This document shows positions 36,614 through 45,465 of a stretch of 64,000 nucleotides of DNA, piece after piece. The notes under the pieces were generated by a model. It saw nothing but the letters and a program-made list of their open reading frames with translations, ran no database searches and was not told the origin of the DNA. Within the stretch, counting starts at the first letter, position 1. Each line of letters begins with the position of its first letter. The translations under genes and the position numbers were made by a program. Source of the stretch: JAIPAN01 sp040403555. Its GTDB lineage: Bacteria; Bacteroidota; Bacteroidia; Sphingobacteriales; Sphingobacteriaceae. The DNA is taken from NCBI GenBank assembly GCA_040403555.1, contig JBBAKN010000001.1, positions 397,813 to 461,812 on the forward strand, read 5' to 3'.

Positions 36614-37339
36614 ATGATGCAAAATCGCTTTCTAGCACCCGCAGCCATAATGGGCTCGGCTATCATTTTATCGGTAATCATTTTTGCAGCCGCTTGGAAA
36701 TCTTCAAAATCTGAAAATCAAACAATCAATGTAACAGGCTCTGCAAAAAAGAGTATTGTATCTGATTTAGGGATTCTTAGGCTAACCATCAATGTAGAAG
36801 AACCCGGCCAATTGGGGGTGTACCAAAGCCTAAAAACTCAGGTACCTATAGTCATGAATTATTTAGCCAAGAAAGGCCTAAATAGAAATAAAATGAGCGT
36901 GCAGGTGATGAGTGTATTTCCCAATTATATCTATAGCGAATCAGGTAGCCCCATAAGTGTGCGTTCTTACGGAGGCACACAAACCTTAGAGGTACAATCA
37001 TCCAATGTAAATCTAATCAGAGATGTTTCGCTAGATGCAGCCTCACTTGTAGAAAGAGGATTAAGCGTTACCGTAAATGCGCCCGAATACTACTATACCA
37101 AACTCTCTGAAATTAAAATTGATATACAAGCAGATGCCGCCAAAGATGCCATGATACGTGGCCGACGCATTGCCGAAGCTACCGGCAGAAACTTGGGTGT
37201 ATTGACTAATGCCCGAATGGGTGTTTTGCAGATTACACCCGAAAACTCCAATATAACTTCCGATTATGGCGTAAACGATGTAAGCGCTATTAGAAAAGAA
37301 ATAACCGCTGTAGTAAACGCTAATTTTTTAATCAATTAA
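36614..37339 (+). CDS. SIMPL-domain (DUF541) membrane-anchored protein
   Basis: About 241 aa from MMQNRFLAPAAIMGSAII, which gives one N-terminal transmembrane anchor; the frame is open 26 codons further upstream, but that part lacks a credible start context. The soluble part (INVTGSAKKSIVSDLGILRL, then SQTLEVQSSN-like sequence GTQTLEVQSSNVNLI) is a SIMPL/DUF541 domain, found in periplasmic proteins such as BP26 and YggE whose biochemical role is unclear. It is divergent from accA with 122 bases between the starts. Function not assigned. Confidence 0.8.
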   Translation: MMQNRFLAPAAIMGSAIILSVIIFAAAWKSSKSENQTINVTGSAKKSIVSDLGILRLTINVEEPGQLGVYQSLKTQVPIVMNYLAKKGLNRNKMSVQVMSVFPNYIYSESGSPISVRSYGGTQTLEVQSSNVNLIRDVSLDAASLVERGLSVTVNAPEYYYTKLSEIKIDIQADAAKDAMIRGRRIAEATGRNLGVLTNARMGVLQITPENSNITSDYGVNDVSAIRKEITAVVNANFLIN

Positions 37340-37487
37340 GCTATGTCTATAGGGGGCCATATACCAATGAATTTGTAAACAGAGTTTATCAAAATTTATT
37401 CTGCGATAACCTAGCACGCCCAACTTTATTAGCCGCCACCAACCAGATGCGCCATTTGATACTCCTTTAACCCAAACAATCTAAGCT

Positions 37488-38090
37488 ATGATTACACCTT
37501 ACTTAAGTTCTATTTTAAGCATTTTTTTAGCCTTAGGTGCGCTAAATTTAAACACGCCCCAAACACAAAACGTACTAGGCGTGAAGGGGCCAATTGTTTT
37601 CGAAAAAACAAGCTTCAGCTTATCATGGAGTTCACACCCCTCAGCTACCTACTATAAACACGAGTACCTAGCCAAAGGCGTAAACCCCGACCAATATACA
37701 GAGATGTTCATGATTGAATTTTTAGCCGATGAATTAGCTTCTCCCAAAAATATGGCAGTGGAAAAAATTAGCAGTACCAACGATCGTAAACAAATAGACC
37801 CCTATGCATTTGCAGAGAGTTTAAAGCAAGATAAAAGCGGAAACGATGTGCTTATTAATTTTATACAAAGCGATGCCAATGGAAAAGCAGCTAGCATTGT
37901 GGAGTGGAATACCTATCGCTACATAAAAATTACGACCAAAGAAGGCAAAAAAGGCTTGTTACTACTTGCTATTAGCCGTAGAGCTTACGGAAAATCGATT
38001 CCTGCATTTTTAAGTAAAATTAAATCACAAAAAAGCACCACAGCAGTTGCATTAGCCAAGTATAAAATACCTGAAATTACCTTAAAATAG
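37488..38090 (+). CDS. Predicted secreted protein of unknown function
   Basis: 200 aa with a hydrophobic N-terminal segment (MITPYLSSILSIFLALGAL) likely to be a signal peptide, followed by a soluble alpha/beta-looking domain without a motif I recognise. The sequence MFMIEFLADELASPKN and WNTYRYIKITTKEGKKG are the most structured parts. It follows the SIMPL gene by 148 bases on the same strand and precedes the iron transporter; no functional link is evident. Confidence 0.7.
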   Translation: MITPYLSSILSIFLALGALNLNTPQTQNVLGVKGPIVFEKTSFSLSWSSHPSATYYKHEYLAKGVNPDQYTEMFMIEFLADELASPKNMAVEKISSTNDRKQIDPYAFAESLKQDKSGNDVLINFIQSDANGKAASIVEWNTYRYIKITTKEGKKGLLLLAISRRAYGKSIPAFLSKIKSQKSTTAVALAKYKIPEITLK

Positions 38091-38148
38091 TCGACAAAAT
38101 TGGTTATAAAATTTGTACCTTTTGTGTGCAACTTAACCATGCTAAATA

Positions 38149-39243
38149 ATGTCTAATCACGCCATTCAAACAGAAATCGACGCCAGTTATTTATATCAAA
38201 AATTAGCGGAAAATGAATCGGATGAGCTTATTGCGCACGTATACGCACAAATGAGCGCCATCGAAAAAAGTCACGCAGAAGCGTTTGCCGCAAAAGAAAA
38301 TATCAACTTAGAAAGCATTTTTAAGCCCTCGTGGCGGGCTAAAACCTTAAATGCCATTGGTAAACTATTTGGCTACGATTACGTGTTAGGTACGCTTATG
38401 GATACCGAAAAAAGCATCTCCAATGCAGTTATTAATACCAAAAAAAAACATAAACTAGAAATTACAGGTACCGAAACCAATCACGTGAAAATATTACGCT
38501 CCATTGTTGAAAAAGACAGTAAACGAGCGGGTACCTATATCTCCAAATTCGAGAGTCGCCACCGATCGGTTGGTGGCAACGCCATTCGGGCCGCAGTTTT
38601 GGGAGGTAACGATGGCTTGGTATCTAATTTTAGCTTGGTAATGGGAATAGCAGGTGCAACAGCCGGCGGTTCTGGTGTACTTATTGCGGGTTTAGCGGGC
38701 ATGTTAGCGGGCGCATTATCTATGTCGCTCGGAGAATGGATTTCGGTAAAAAGTTCGCAAGAACTCTACGAAAATCAGATGGAAATTGAAATGGAAGAGT
38801 TAGAAACGCACCCCGAAGGAGAACGCCAAGAGTTAGCTCTAATTTACATGACCAAGGGTATTGATGAAAAACAAGCGCATGCCATGGCCACGGAAGTAAT
38901 GAAAGATAAAACCCATGCGCACGAAATTTTAGTGAAAGAAGAATTAGGTATTAATGCCGAAGAACTTCAAGGATCGGCTACCGAAGCTGCCATTTATTCT
39001 TTCCTGCTGTTTACCATAGGTGCTATTATTCCGGTATTTCCATTCTTCTTCACCAAGGGTTTTAACGCCATTGCATTTAGTGTTGCAGGAAGTGCGATAG
39101 GTTTGTTTATTATTGGCGCCGCTATTACCTTATTCACAGGTAAAAATGTATGGTATTCGGGCTTCAGACAGGTTTTCTTTGGACTAGCTGCAGCGGCGGT
39201 TACCTACGGCATTGGCCATGTGGTGGGCATAGCCATCGGCTAA
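38149..39243 (+). CDS. Ferritin-like/VIT1 fusion transporter (Er-VIT1, MbfA type)
   Basis: 364 aa. Residues 1-130 form a ferritin-like (rubrerythrin) helical domain with carboxylate/His positions in EIDASYLYQKLAENE, EKSHAEAF and NHVKIL; residues 140-364 are a CCC1/VIT1 membrane domain with AAVLGGNDGLVSNFSLVMGIAGA, ISVKSSQELYENQMEIE and three C-terminal transmembrane helices. Such fusions (MbfA in rhizobia) export or store iron and protect against iron/peroxide stress. It fits the nearby katG in theme only; they are 17 kb apart. Promoter not clear. Confidence 0.88.
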   Translation: MSNHAIQTEIDASYLYQKLAENESDELIAHVYAQMSAIEKSHAEAFAAKENINLESIFKPSWRAKTLNAIGKLFGYDYVLGTLMDTEKSISNAVINTKKKHKLEITGTETNHVKILRSIVEKDSKRAGTYISKFESRHRSVGGNAIRAAVLGGNDGLVSNFSLVMGIAGATAGGSGVLIAGLAGMLAGALSMSLGEWISVKSSQELYENQMEIEMEELETHPEGERQELALIYMTKGIDEKQAHAMATEVMKDKTHAHEILVKEELGINAEELQGSATEAAIYSFLLFTIGAIIPVFPFFFTKGFNAIAFSVAGSAIGLFIIGAAITLFTGKNVWYSGFRQVFFGLAAAAVTYGIGHVVGIAIG

Positions 39244-39247
39244 TTTT

Positions 39248-40234
39248 TTATCTTCTTATGTGTCTCCCTACGGTTATTTTACCCGAAATATAACCCAATG
39301 CTAAGGCAAGCGGATAATCTCCGGCCCAATGTACCTCCGTATTCATCATGGCAAAAGCTGTTAAACCCATCAAAGAATAGCCAACAGGTTTAATCCAGCG
39401 TTTTTCGGGATAATTTAAACTGAGTACGGTTACTGTAGCCATCATGGTAGCCAAATGGCCCGATGGAAAGGCATCGTAATTTGGCGTATGTTTTTGGTAC
39501 GAAGAAAAGGCTGGAAAGGGTGTCCATGTACCACCAGGCTGGGTAGCCACAAAGGGGCTTTGTCTACCAAAAGATCTTTTTAACACCTGCGTAGCAAGGC
39601 CCATCGAAATAAAGGTTTCAGTTAAATCACTAGCTGTTTGCAAAGACCGGTAATCGTGATGAATTTTGCCATAGATAAATAAACCTCCAGCAATAAGCAT
39701 ACTCGTGCCACCTTCTCCTAATTGGTAAAATGCAGAATTTAGGTTTTTAGGGTATTTAAGAATCTTTGTATCGCCAGCATGTACTAAAATCCCATATCTA
39801 GTTTCTGGGTTTAAACCCAGACCACTCCCTAAACGCATTGCGGCATCTAAAAGATGTTGATCCTGCCACACCAACAATCCGGTTGAAGCAGATATCAGAC
39901 CTAAATTAATTAAGTTCTTTCTTTGCGTTGGAGCCTTGGCTATTTGGCCTAAATCAGCAGGAATATTCTTAATAAATCCCCATTTAACTGGCTTATCATA
40001 GGTAACAACAAGGGGTTTATTAGGGTTAGCCCATTGATTAATTTTAGCAGTATTCGTATCCGTTTGTGCACAAACACTAGTGCTGATAAACAAAAAAATG
40101 CCTAAAAAATGTGCAACAGATAAAGTAGTAAATGATTTCTTTTTGATAGAGCGCTTTGATAAATAATTAAAGTTGAAGTTAACCAAAAAACAATAAACTA
40201 CCATAAAAACGAAAACTAGATACGATGATAGCAT
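39248..40234 (-). CDS. PAP2-family phosphatase, membrane/exported
   Basis: 328 aa with one or two N-terminal hydrophobic segments, the second ending ISTSVCAQ like a signal peptide. The three acid-phosphatase motifs are present: KRSFGRQSP (motif 1), FPSGHLAT (motif 2) and EVHWAGDYPLA (motif 3, His and Asp). It dephosphorylates lipid or soluble phosphate esters, possibly undecaprenyl or phosphatidate substrates. The start may lie further downstream (the ATG at 40204 is an option). Convergent with the iron transporter (4 bases apart) and divergent from the glycosylasparaginase. Confidence 0.83.
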   Translation of the reverse strand: MLSSYLVFVFMVVYCFLVNFNFNYLSKRSIKKKSFTTLSVAHFLGIFLFISTSVCAQTDTNTAKINQWANPNKPLVVTYDKPVKWGFIKNIPADLGQIAKAPTQRKNLINLGLISASTGLLVWQDQHLLDAAMRLGSGLGLNPETRYGILVHAGDTKILKYPKNLNSAFYQLGEGGTSMLIAGGLFIYGKIHHDYRSLQTASDLTETFISMGLATQVLKRSFGRQSPFVATQPGGTWTPFPAFSSYQKHTPNYDAFPSGHLATMMATVTVLSLNYPEKRWIKPVGYSLMGLTAFAMMNTEVHWAGDYPLALALGYISGKITVGRHIRR

Positions 40235-40247
40235 TGATAAATTTCAT

Positions 40248-40255
40248 TATTTTTG
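40248..40255 (+). promoter_or_regulatory. Possible -7 box of the glycosylasparaginase operon
   Basis: Plus-strand TATTTTTG matches TAnnTTTG and lies 24 bases before the chosen ATG. No clear TTTG is found 19-20 bases upstream, so the call rests on one box and its position. Confidence 0.4.
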
Positions 40256-40278
40256 ATCAAGAACAATCCCACAAAAAA

Positions 40279-41277
40279 ATGAATAATAGAAGAACCTTTT
40301 TAAAACTATCGGCTTTAAGTACCGCCGCAATAGCCATTAAACCATTGCACTCACTAGGAGCAACAAGTATTATATCGAATACAAAAACCAATAAGCCTAT
40401 TGTGCTTTCTACGTGGCGTTTTGGCCTGGGAGCCAATGCGGCCGCTTGGGAAGTTTTAAAATCTGGCGGTAGAGCTTTGGATGCAGTAGAAGCTGGGGTA
40501 CGGGTACCCGAAGGCGATCCTAACGAACGAAGTGTAGGCTATGGAGGCCGGCCCGACAGAGATGGAAGGGTAACACTTGATGCTTGCATTATGGACGAAT
40601 TTTCGAACATTGGCTCGGTAGCCTGCTTAGAATATATAAAACACCCTATCTCAGTTGCTCGGGCAGTAATGGAAAAAACGCCCCACGTAATGTTGGTTGG
40701 AGATGGCGCCCTACAATTTGCCTTAGCTCAAGGATTTCCGAAAGAGAATTTACTCGTGGAAGAATCTGAAAAAGAGTGGAAAGAATGGCTAAAAACTACC
40801 CAATACAAACCTCTTGCAAACATCGAAAACCACGATACCATTGGCATGGTGGCCATGGATACCAACGGGAATTTATCTGGAGCATGCACCACCAGTGGAA
40901 TGGCTTTTAAAATGCATGGTCGTGTGGGCGATTCGCCCATTATTGGCGCCGGTTTATATGTTGATAATGAAGTAGGTGCTGCCACCGCCACTGGGCAGGG
41001 TGAAGAAGTTATTCGCACCGCGGGTTCTTATTTAGTGGTAGAATTGATGCGTCAAGGCAAATCGCCAGAAGCGGCTTGCAAAGAAGCCGTAGAACGCATT
41101 GTAAAACTACAACAGCGCAGAAACAAAAATTTAAAAGAGATACAAATTGGCTTTATTGCACTCAACAAACAAGGGCAATACGGTGCTTATTGTCTGCAAT
41201 CGGGCTTTAATTATGCGGTTTACGATACCCAAGGTGGCAACCGTTTACTAGATGCAGCCTATTATTTAAAAGGATGA
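40279..41277 (+). CDS. N4-(beta-N-acetylglucosaminyl)-L-asparaginase
   Basis: Glycosylasparaginase of the Ntn-hydrolase superfamily: releases GlcNAc from Asn. 332 aa. Start chosen at MNNRRTFLKLSALS, which gives a twin-arginine signal (RRTFLK); the longer open frame lacks one. The autocatalytic site is NHDTIGMVA with the Thr nucleophile, preceded by the conserved RVTLDACIMDE and followed by GACTTSGMAFKMHGRVGDSP, matching the Elizabethkingia enzyme. It overlaps cutC by 4 bases (ATGA), so the three downstream genes are translationally coupled. Confidence 0.93.
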   Translation: MNNRRTFLKLSALSTAAIAIKPLHSLGATSIISNTKTNKPIVLSTWRFGLGANAAAWEVLKSGGRALDAVEAGVRVPEGDPNERSVGYGGRPDRDGRVTLDACIMDEFSNIGSVACLEYIKHPISVARAVMEKTPHVMLVGDGALQFALAQGFPKENLLVEESEKEWKEWLKTTQYKPLANIENHDTIGMVAMDTNGNLSGACTTSGMAFKMHGRVGDSPIIGAGLYVDNEVGAATATGQGEEVIRTAGSYLVVELMRQGKSPEAACKEAVERIVKLQQRRNKNLKEIQIGFIALNKQGQYGAYCLQSGFNYAVYDTQGGNRLLDAAYYLKG

Positions 41278-41939
41278 AAAAGCTAGAAATTGCTTGTTTC
41301 AACCTTCCATCTGCCAAAATAGCTGCCTATGCCGGAGCCGATCGTATTGAATTTTGCGCCGACTATACCTTGGGAGGAATTACACCAAGCAAGCAAGATT
41401 TCATCAGTTTAAGAGGCTATTTTACCGGACCTATATATGTGATGATTAGACCTCGAGGTGGCAATTTTGTATATACCGATACCGAGCTAATGCAGATGGA
41501 AGAAGATATAAATGCCTTCAGTAAACTAGGTGCAGATGGGTTTGTATTTGGCGCTTTAACTATTGATGGACAGGTAGACTTAGCGGCAAATGGGCAATTA
41601 ATAGCCGCAACATCCGGACTTCCGTGTACGTTCCATCGGGCTTTTGACAGCTGTATAAATCAGCAAGAGGCCTTGAGTCGGCTCAACACTATCGGTTTTA
41701 GCAGTATTTTAAGTTCTGGAGGAATGAAAACAGCACTAGATGGAATAGAAAACTTACGCTCGGCACAAAAAAATACAACTTTAAATATTATTGCCGGTGG
41801 AGGCATCCGATCGAAAACTATAGTGGCGCTAGCGAAAGAATTTGATACCGAGTTTTACCATTCCTCTGGAATTATAAACGGCGATATTGCCGATTCAACA
41901 GAAATTACTGCACTCAAAAAAGCCCTAGCCTTATGTTAA
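41274..41939 (+). CDS. cutC: CutC family protein
   Basis: 221-aa TIM-barrel protein with the family start KLEIACFNLPSAKIAAYAGADRIEFC, the GPIYVMIRPRGGNFVYTDTE segment and TFHRAFDSC. CutC was named for copper homeostasis in E. coli, though its biochemical role remains uncertain, and it is often found inside glycan-degradation gene sets in Bacteroidota. It overlaps the upstream gene by 4 bases and the beta-mannosidase by 7 bases, so it is part of the same operon. Confidence 0.93.
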   Translation: MKKLEIACFNLPSAKIAAYAGADRIEFCADYTLGGITPSKQDFISLRGYFTGPIYVMIRPRGGNFVYTDTELMQMEEDINAFSKLGADGFVFGALTIDGQVDLAANGQLIAATSGLPCTFHRAFDSCINQQEALSRLNTIGFSSILSSGGMKTALDGIENLRSAQKNTTLNIIAGGGIRSKTIVALAKEFDTEFYHSSGIINGDIADSTEITALKKALALC

Positions 41940-44419
41940 AGTGGATTTGCTTAGTAGGACTAGTGGCGCTCAGCATAACTTGCCAAGCTCAAAATTTTAC
42001 CTGGAATTTGGCCGATTTAGCCTGGACTTTCAGAAATAGTAAAAACAACACCACCTACAGAGCAACCATACCTGGAACGGTACATACCGATTTAACAAAA
42101 AACGGATTAATTGCCGATCCATTTTACGGAAGCAACGAAAAAGATGTGCAGTGGGTAGAGAATGAAACCTGGGTTTATGAAACCACCATCAACCTTCAAG
42201 AAAAACAAGTCAACCAAAAATCGTTATCACTTATTTTCGAAGGGCTAGATACCTATGCCAAGGTGTACCTAAACAACCAGTTAATTATAGAGGCTGATAA
42301 CATGTTCAGACGATGGGAAATTCCTGTTAAATCGATCTTAAAACTAGGGAAAAACCAACTAAAAATTGTTTTTGAGCCTGCGGTAGCCAAAGCAAAGGCC
42401 TTAGCAAAAACACTCCCCTACACTCTCCCAGGAGATGAACGGGTATTTGTGCGAAAAGCACCTTATCAGTTTGGATGGGATTGGGGGCCACGTTTTGTTA
42501 CGTGTGGTATTTGGAAAAATGCCTATTTAATTAGCCATTCCGAAGCTCGGTTAACAAACATCCAACTGAAACAAATTAGCTTAAGTGATACCTTAGCCGA
42601 GCTAGAAGTTATTGCCCATTTCAATAATCCAAAGAGCGAAAAATTAGTATTGGCTGGGCAAATAAGCGATGTAAAAGAGCAGATTACGCTACAAAACGAT
42701 TCAGTTGGTAGTCTACACTTCAAGCTAAAAAATCCGAAAAAATGGTGGACGAAAGAATTGGGAGAAGCCAATCTTTACCAGGTAAAAATTGACTTAAATA
42801 ACGAAGCAAGTACCCTAGATAGCCGAACCGAAACGGTTGGCTTACGCACTATAGAATTAATCCAAAGCCCTGATTCGGTTGGAAGTAGTTTTTATTTTAA
42901 ACTCAATGGTGTGCCCCTTTACATGAAAGGCAGCAACCTTATTCCGCCCGAAAGTTTTATGCCCAAGGCGAATAAAACTACCTACGAAGCGCTGCTGAGC
43001 AAGGCCCAAGATCAAGGAATAAACATGCTCCGAGTTTGGGGTGGCGGTGTGTACTTAGACGATGATTTTTACAGCCTTTGTGATGAAAAAGGTATACTCG
43101 TTTGGCAAGATTTTATGTTTGCCGGAGGCATGTATCCCGGAGATTTGGCCTTTCAAAAAAATGTAGCACAAGAAATTAAAGAACAAGTCATACGCTTGCG
43201 CAACCACCCTAGTTTAGCCCTTTGGTGTGGCAATAACGAGCTAGAAGAAGGCTGGAATAACTGGGGCTGGCAGAAACAGTTTTCCTATTCCGCTAGCGAT
43301 TCGGCAAAAATTTATCAGGATTATACCAAACTTTTTAAGGAATATATCCCTAAAATACTTGGAAAATTTGATGGCTCTAGACCTTATCATCCCTCATCGC
43401 CAACAATGGGTTGGGGTAGAAAAGAAAGTTTAACCACTGGCGATTTGCATTATTGGGGCGTTTGGTGGGGCATGGAGCCTTTCGAAAAGTACCAAGAAAA
43501 AATAGGCCGATTTGTATCTGAATTCGGTTTTCAGAGCATGCCCGAGCTTTCATCTATCCAAAAATTTATTCCGGAGAATGAACAAACGCTATTTTCGCCA
43601 AGCTTAAAAACACATCAGAAACACCCAACTGGCTACGAAACTATTAAAAGTTATATGGAGCGGGATTATTTCATTCCGAAAAACCTAAACGACTTTGCCT
43701 ATGTATCACAATTACTGCAAGCTAGAGGAATAAAGATAGCTATTGAGGCGCAACGGGCGGCTAAACCCTATAGCATGGGAAGCTTGTATTGGCAATTAAA
43801 CGATTGTTGGCCGGTAAGTTCGTGGAGCGGTATAGATTATTACGGAACACCCAAAGCACTTCACTACGCTGTAAAAAGAGCCTTTAAACCTGTACTTATT
43901 TCTGTTAAACAAAAAACAGATGGCTTTAAAACCACCCTGGTTTCAGATCTTTTAAAACCCATTAGCGGAAGGTTAGAAATAGAGGTGCTTAATTTTAGTG
44001 GCAAGGTTCTACAGCGTACTATGCAAGCAGTTTACCTAGCAGCTAATGGCACGTTAACTGTTTCCTTCATGCCGGTTTCTTACATAAAAGGACTAGATCC
44101 GAGCAACACAGTCATTCGCTATCGTTTACTAGAAGGAGAGCAGGAATTGGCAAACCAAATTCAGTATTTGGCTAAACCGAAGGAACTTAACTTACAGAAC
44201 CCCGAACTAATACTCAGAAAGCTGAATGAGAACAGCTTGGAAATCACTTGTTCTTATTTAGCTAAAGATGTGTGCATCACGCTTCCGGGGGCTTTGCCCA
44301 GCGATAATTATTTCGACCTCGTACCCGGAGAAAGAAAAATTATCCAATTAGATTTTCAGTCGAAAGTAGATCATGCCAATTTAAAGGCAAAATCGCTCTG
44401 GGATACGCTGCAAAACTAA
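41933..44419 (+). CDS. Beta-mannosidase, glycoside hydrolase family 2
   Basis: 828 aa with a signal peptide (MLKWICLVGLVALSITCQAQ). Jelly-roll N-terminal domain (PGTVHTDLTKNGLI), immunoglobulin-like domain and TIM barrel (LRVWGGGVYLDDDFY). The acid/base Glu is in WCGNNELEEGWN and the nucleophile Glu in RFVSEFGFQSMPE, the two GH2 signatures. It should hydrolyse terminal beta-mannose, such as the Man-beta-1,4-GlcNAc bond of N-glycans. Its stop codon shares 3 bases with the stop of the convergent aguA, so no terminator separates them. Confidence 0.93.
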   Translation: MLKWICLVGLVALSITCQAQNFTWNLADLAWTFRNSKNNTTYRATIPGTVHTDLTKNGLIADPFYGSNEKDVQWVENETWVYETTINLQEKQVNQKSLSLIFEGLDTYAKVYLNNQLIIEADNMFRRWEIPVKSILKLGKNQLKIVFEPAVAKAKALAKTLPYTLPGDERVFVRKAPYQFGWDWGPRFVTCGIWKNAYLISHSEARLTNIQLKQISLSDTLAELEVIAHFNNPKSEKLVLAGQISDVKEQITLQNDSVGSLHFKLKNPKKWWTKELGEANLYQVKIDLNNEASTLDSRTETVGLRTIELIQSPDSVGSSFYFKLNGVPLYMKGSNLIPPESFMPKANKTTYEALLSKAQDQGINMLRVWGGGVYLDDDFYSLCDEKGILVWQDFMFAGGMYPGDLAFQKNVAQEIKEQVIRLRNHPSLALWCGNNELEEGWNNWGWQKQFSYSASDSAKIYQDYTKLFKEYIPKILGKFDGSRPYHPSSPTMGWGRKESLTTGDLHYWGVWWGMEPFEKYQEKIGRFVSEFGFQSMPELSSIQKFIPENEQTLFSPSLKTHQKHPTGYETIKSYMERDYFIPKNLNDFAYVSQLLQARGIKIAIEAQRAAKPYSMGSLYWQLNDCWPVSSWSGIDYYGTPKALHYAVKRAFKPVLISVKQKTDGFKTTLVSDLLKPISGRLEIEVLNFSGKVLQRTMQAVYLAANGTLTVSFMPVSYIKGLDPSNTVIRYRLLEGEQELANQIQYLAKPKELNLQNPELILRKLNENSLEITCSYLAKDVCITLPGALPSDNYFDLVPGERKIIQLDFQSKVDHANLKAKSLWDTLQN

Positions 44420-45465
44420 ACCGCAGGTTCTTGTTGACTCAGGCAATGGAAACTACCCAAGCCCCAAATAATTTCGGTGGAATCTATACCAATCACTTTT
44501 CTGCTAGGGAAACACGATTGAATAATTTGCAGGGCTTTTTCATCTTTAGCACAACGGAATGTAGGCACAATTACCGAAGCATTGGCAATGTAGAAATTGG
44601 CATAAGAAGCCGGCAAACGCTGATCGTCGTAAACCACCGCATCGGGCATGGGCAACTCTATAATATTTAAGGCTTGGCCATTGGGCAAACGCATGGCCTT
44701 TAATTGGTTTAAATTATGCTGAAGTAACTCGTAGTTTTCGTCGGCAGGATTTTCTTCTACTACGGTGAGCACCGTGTTTTCATTCACAAAACGAACGGTA
44801 TCGTCAATATGACCATCCGTATCGTCGCCAACTACACCTTCATCTACCCATAAAATTTGGTCTACTCCATAATAATTTCGGAGGTATTCCTCAATTTGTT
44901 CTTGGTTAAGGTGAGGGTTCCGATTTGGATTGAGCAAACAAGCGGTAGAAGTTAATAGCGTTCCAACTCCGTTAAATTCTACTGAGCCACCTTCCATCAC
45001 GATGCCCGGATGAAATACTGGAATATTGAATGCTTTGCCAATTAGTGTGGGAATCACATCGTCTAAATCGAAGGGTGGATATTTGTCGCCCCAGGCATTA
45101 TAGCCCCAATCTACAATCACTTTTTTCTGTTCGGCTTCAGGATTTACCAAAAATGCCGGACCATGATCGCGACACCACGCATCGTTTGTGGGGTGAAAAA
45201 AGAATGCTACTTGTGCTAAGTTTACACCTGCAGCGCTCAAATGCCCTAAAGCAAAATTTTTCATCGCTTCATCGGTAACGTTGATACGTACTTTTTCACT
45301 TTCGGCAAGCGCTTTTACGAACTGAGCATAATAGGGATAAATAACATCGAGTTTGCCGGGCCAGCTAGCCTCTTTATGTGGCCAACTTAACCACGTAGCT
45401 TCGTGTTGTTCAAATTCAGCCGGAAAACGGTAGCCTAAAGATTTAGGGGTAGCAGCAAAACTCAT
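44416..45465 (-). CDS. aguA: Agmatine deiminase
   Basis: Converts agmatine to N-carbamoylputrescine plus ammonia. 349 aa of the PPAD-type deiminase family: FPAEFEQHEATWLSWPHKEA start, NDAWCRDHGPAFLVN, EGGSVEFNGVGTLLTS, GDDTDGHIDD and the catalytic Cys near the end in GLGSFHCLSQQEP. It overlaps the upstream aguB by 1 base. The pair constitutes the plant/bacterial arginine-decarboxylase route to putrescine. Confidence 0.95.
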   Translation of the reverse strand: MSFAATPKSLGYRFPAEFEQHEATWLSWPHKEASWPGKLDVIYPYYAQFVKALAESEKVRINVTDEAMKNFALGHLSAAGVNLAQVAFFFHPTNDAWCRDHGPAFLVNPEAEQKKVIVDWGYNAWGDKYPPFDLDDVIPTLIGKAFNIPVFHPGIVMEGGSVEFNGVGTLLTSTACLLNPNRNPHLNQEQIEEYLRNYYGVDQILWVDEGVVGDDTDGHIDDTVRFVNENTVLTVVEENPADENYELLQHNLNQLKAMRLPNGQALNIIELPMPDAVVYDDQRLPASYANFYIANASVIVPTFRCAKDEKALQIIQSCFPSRKVIGIDSTEIIWGLGSFHCLSQQEPAV

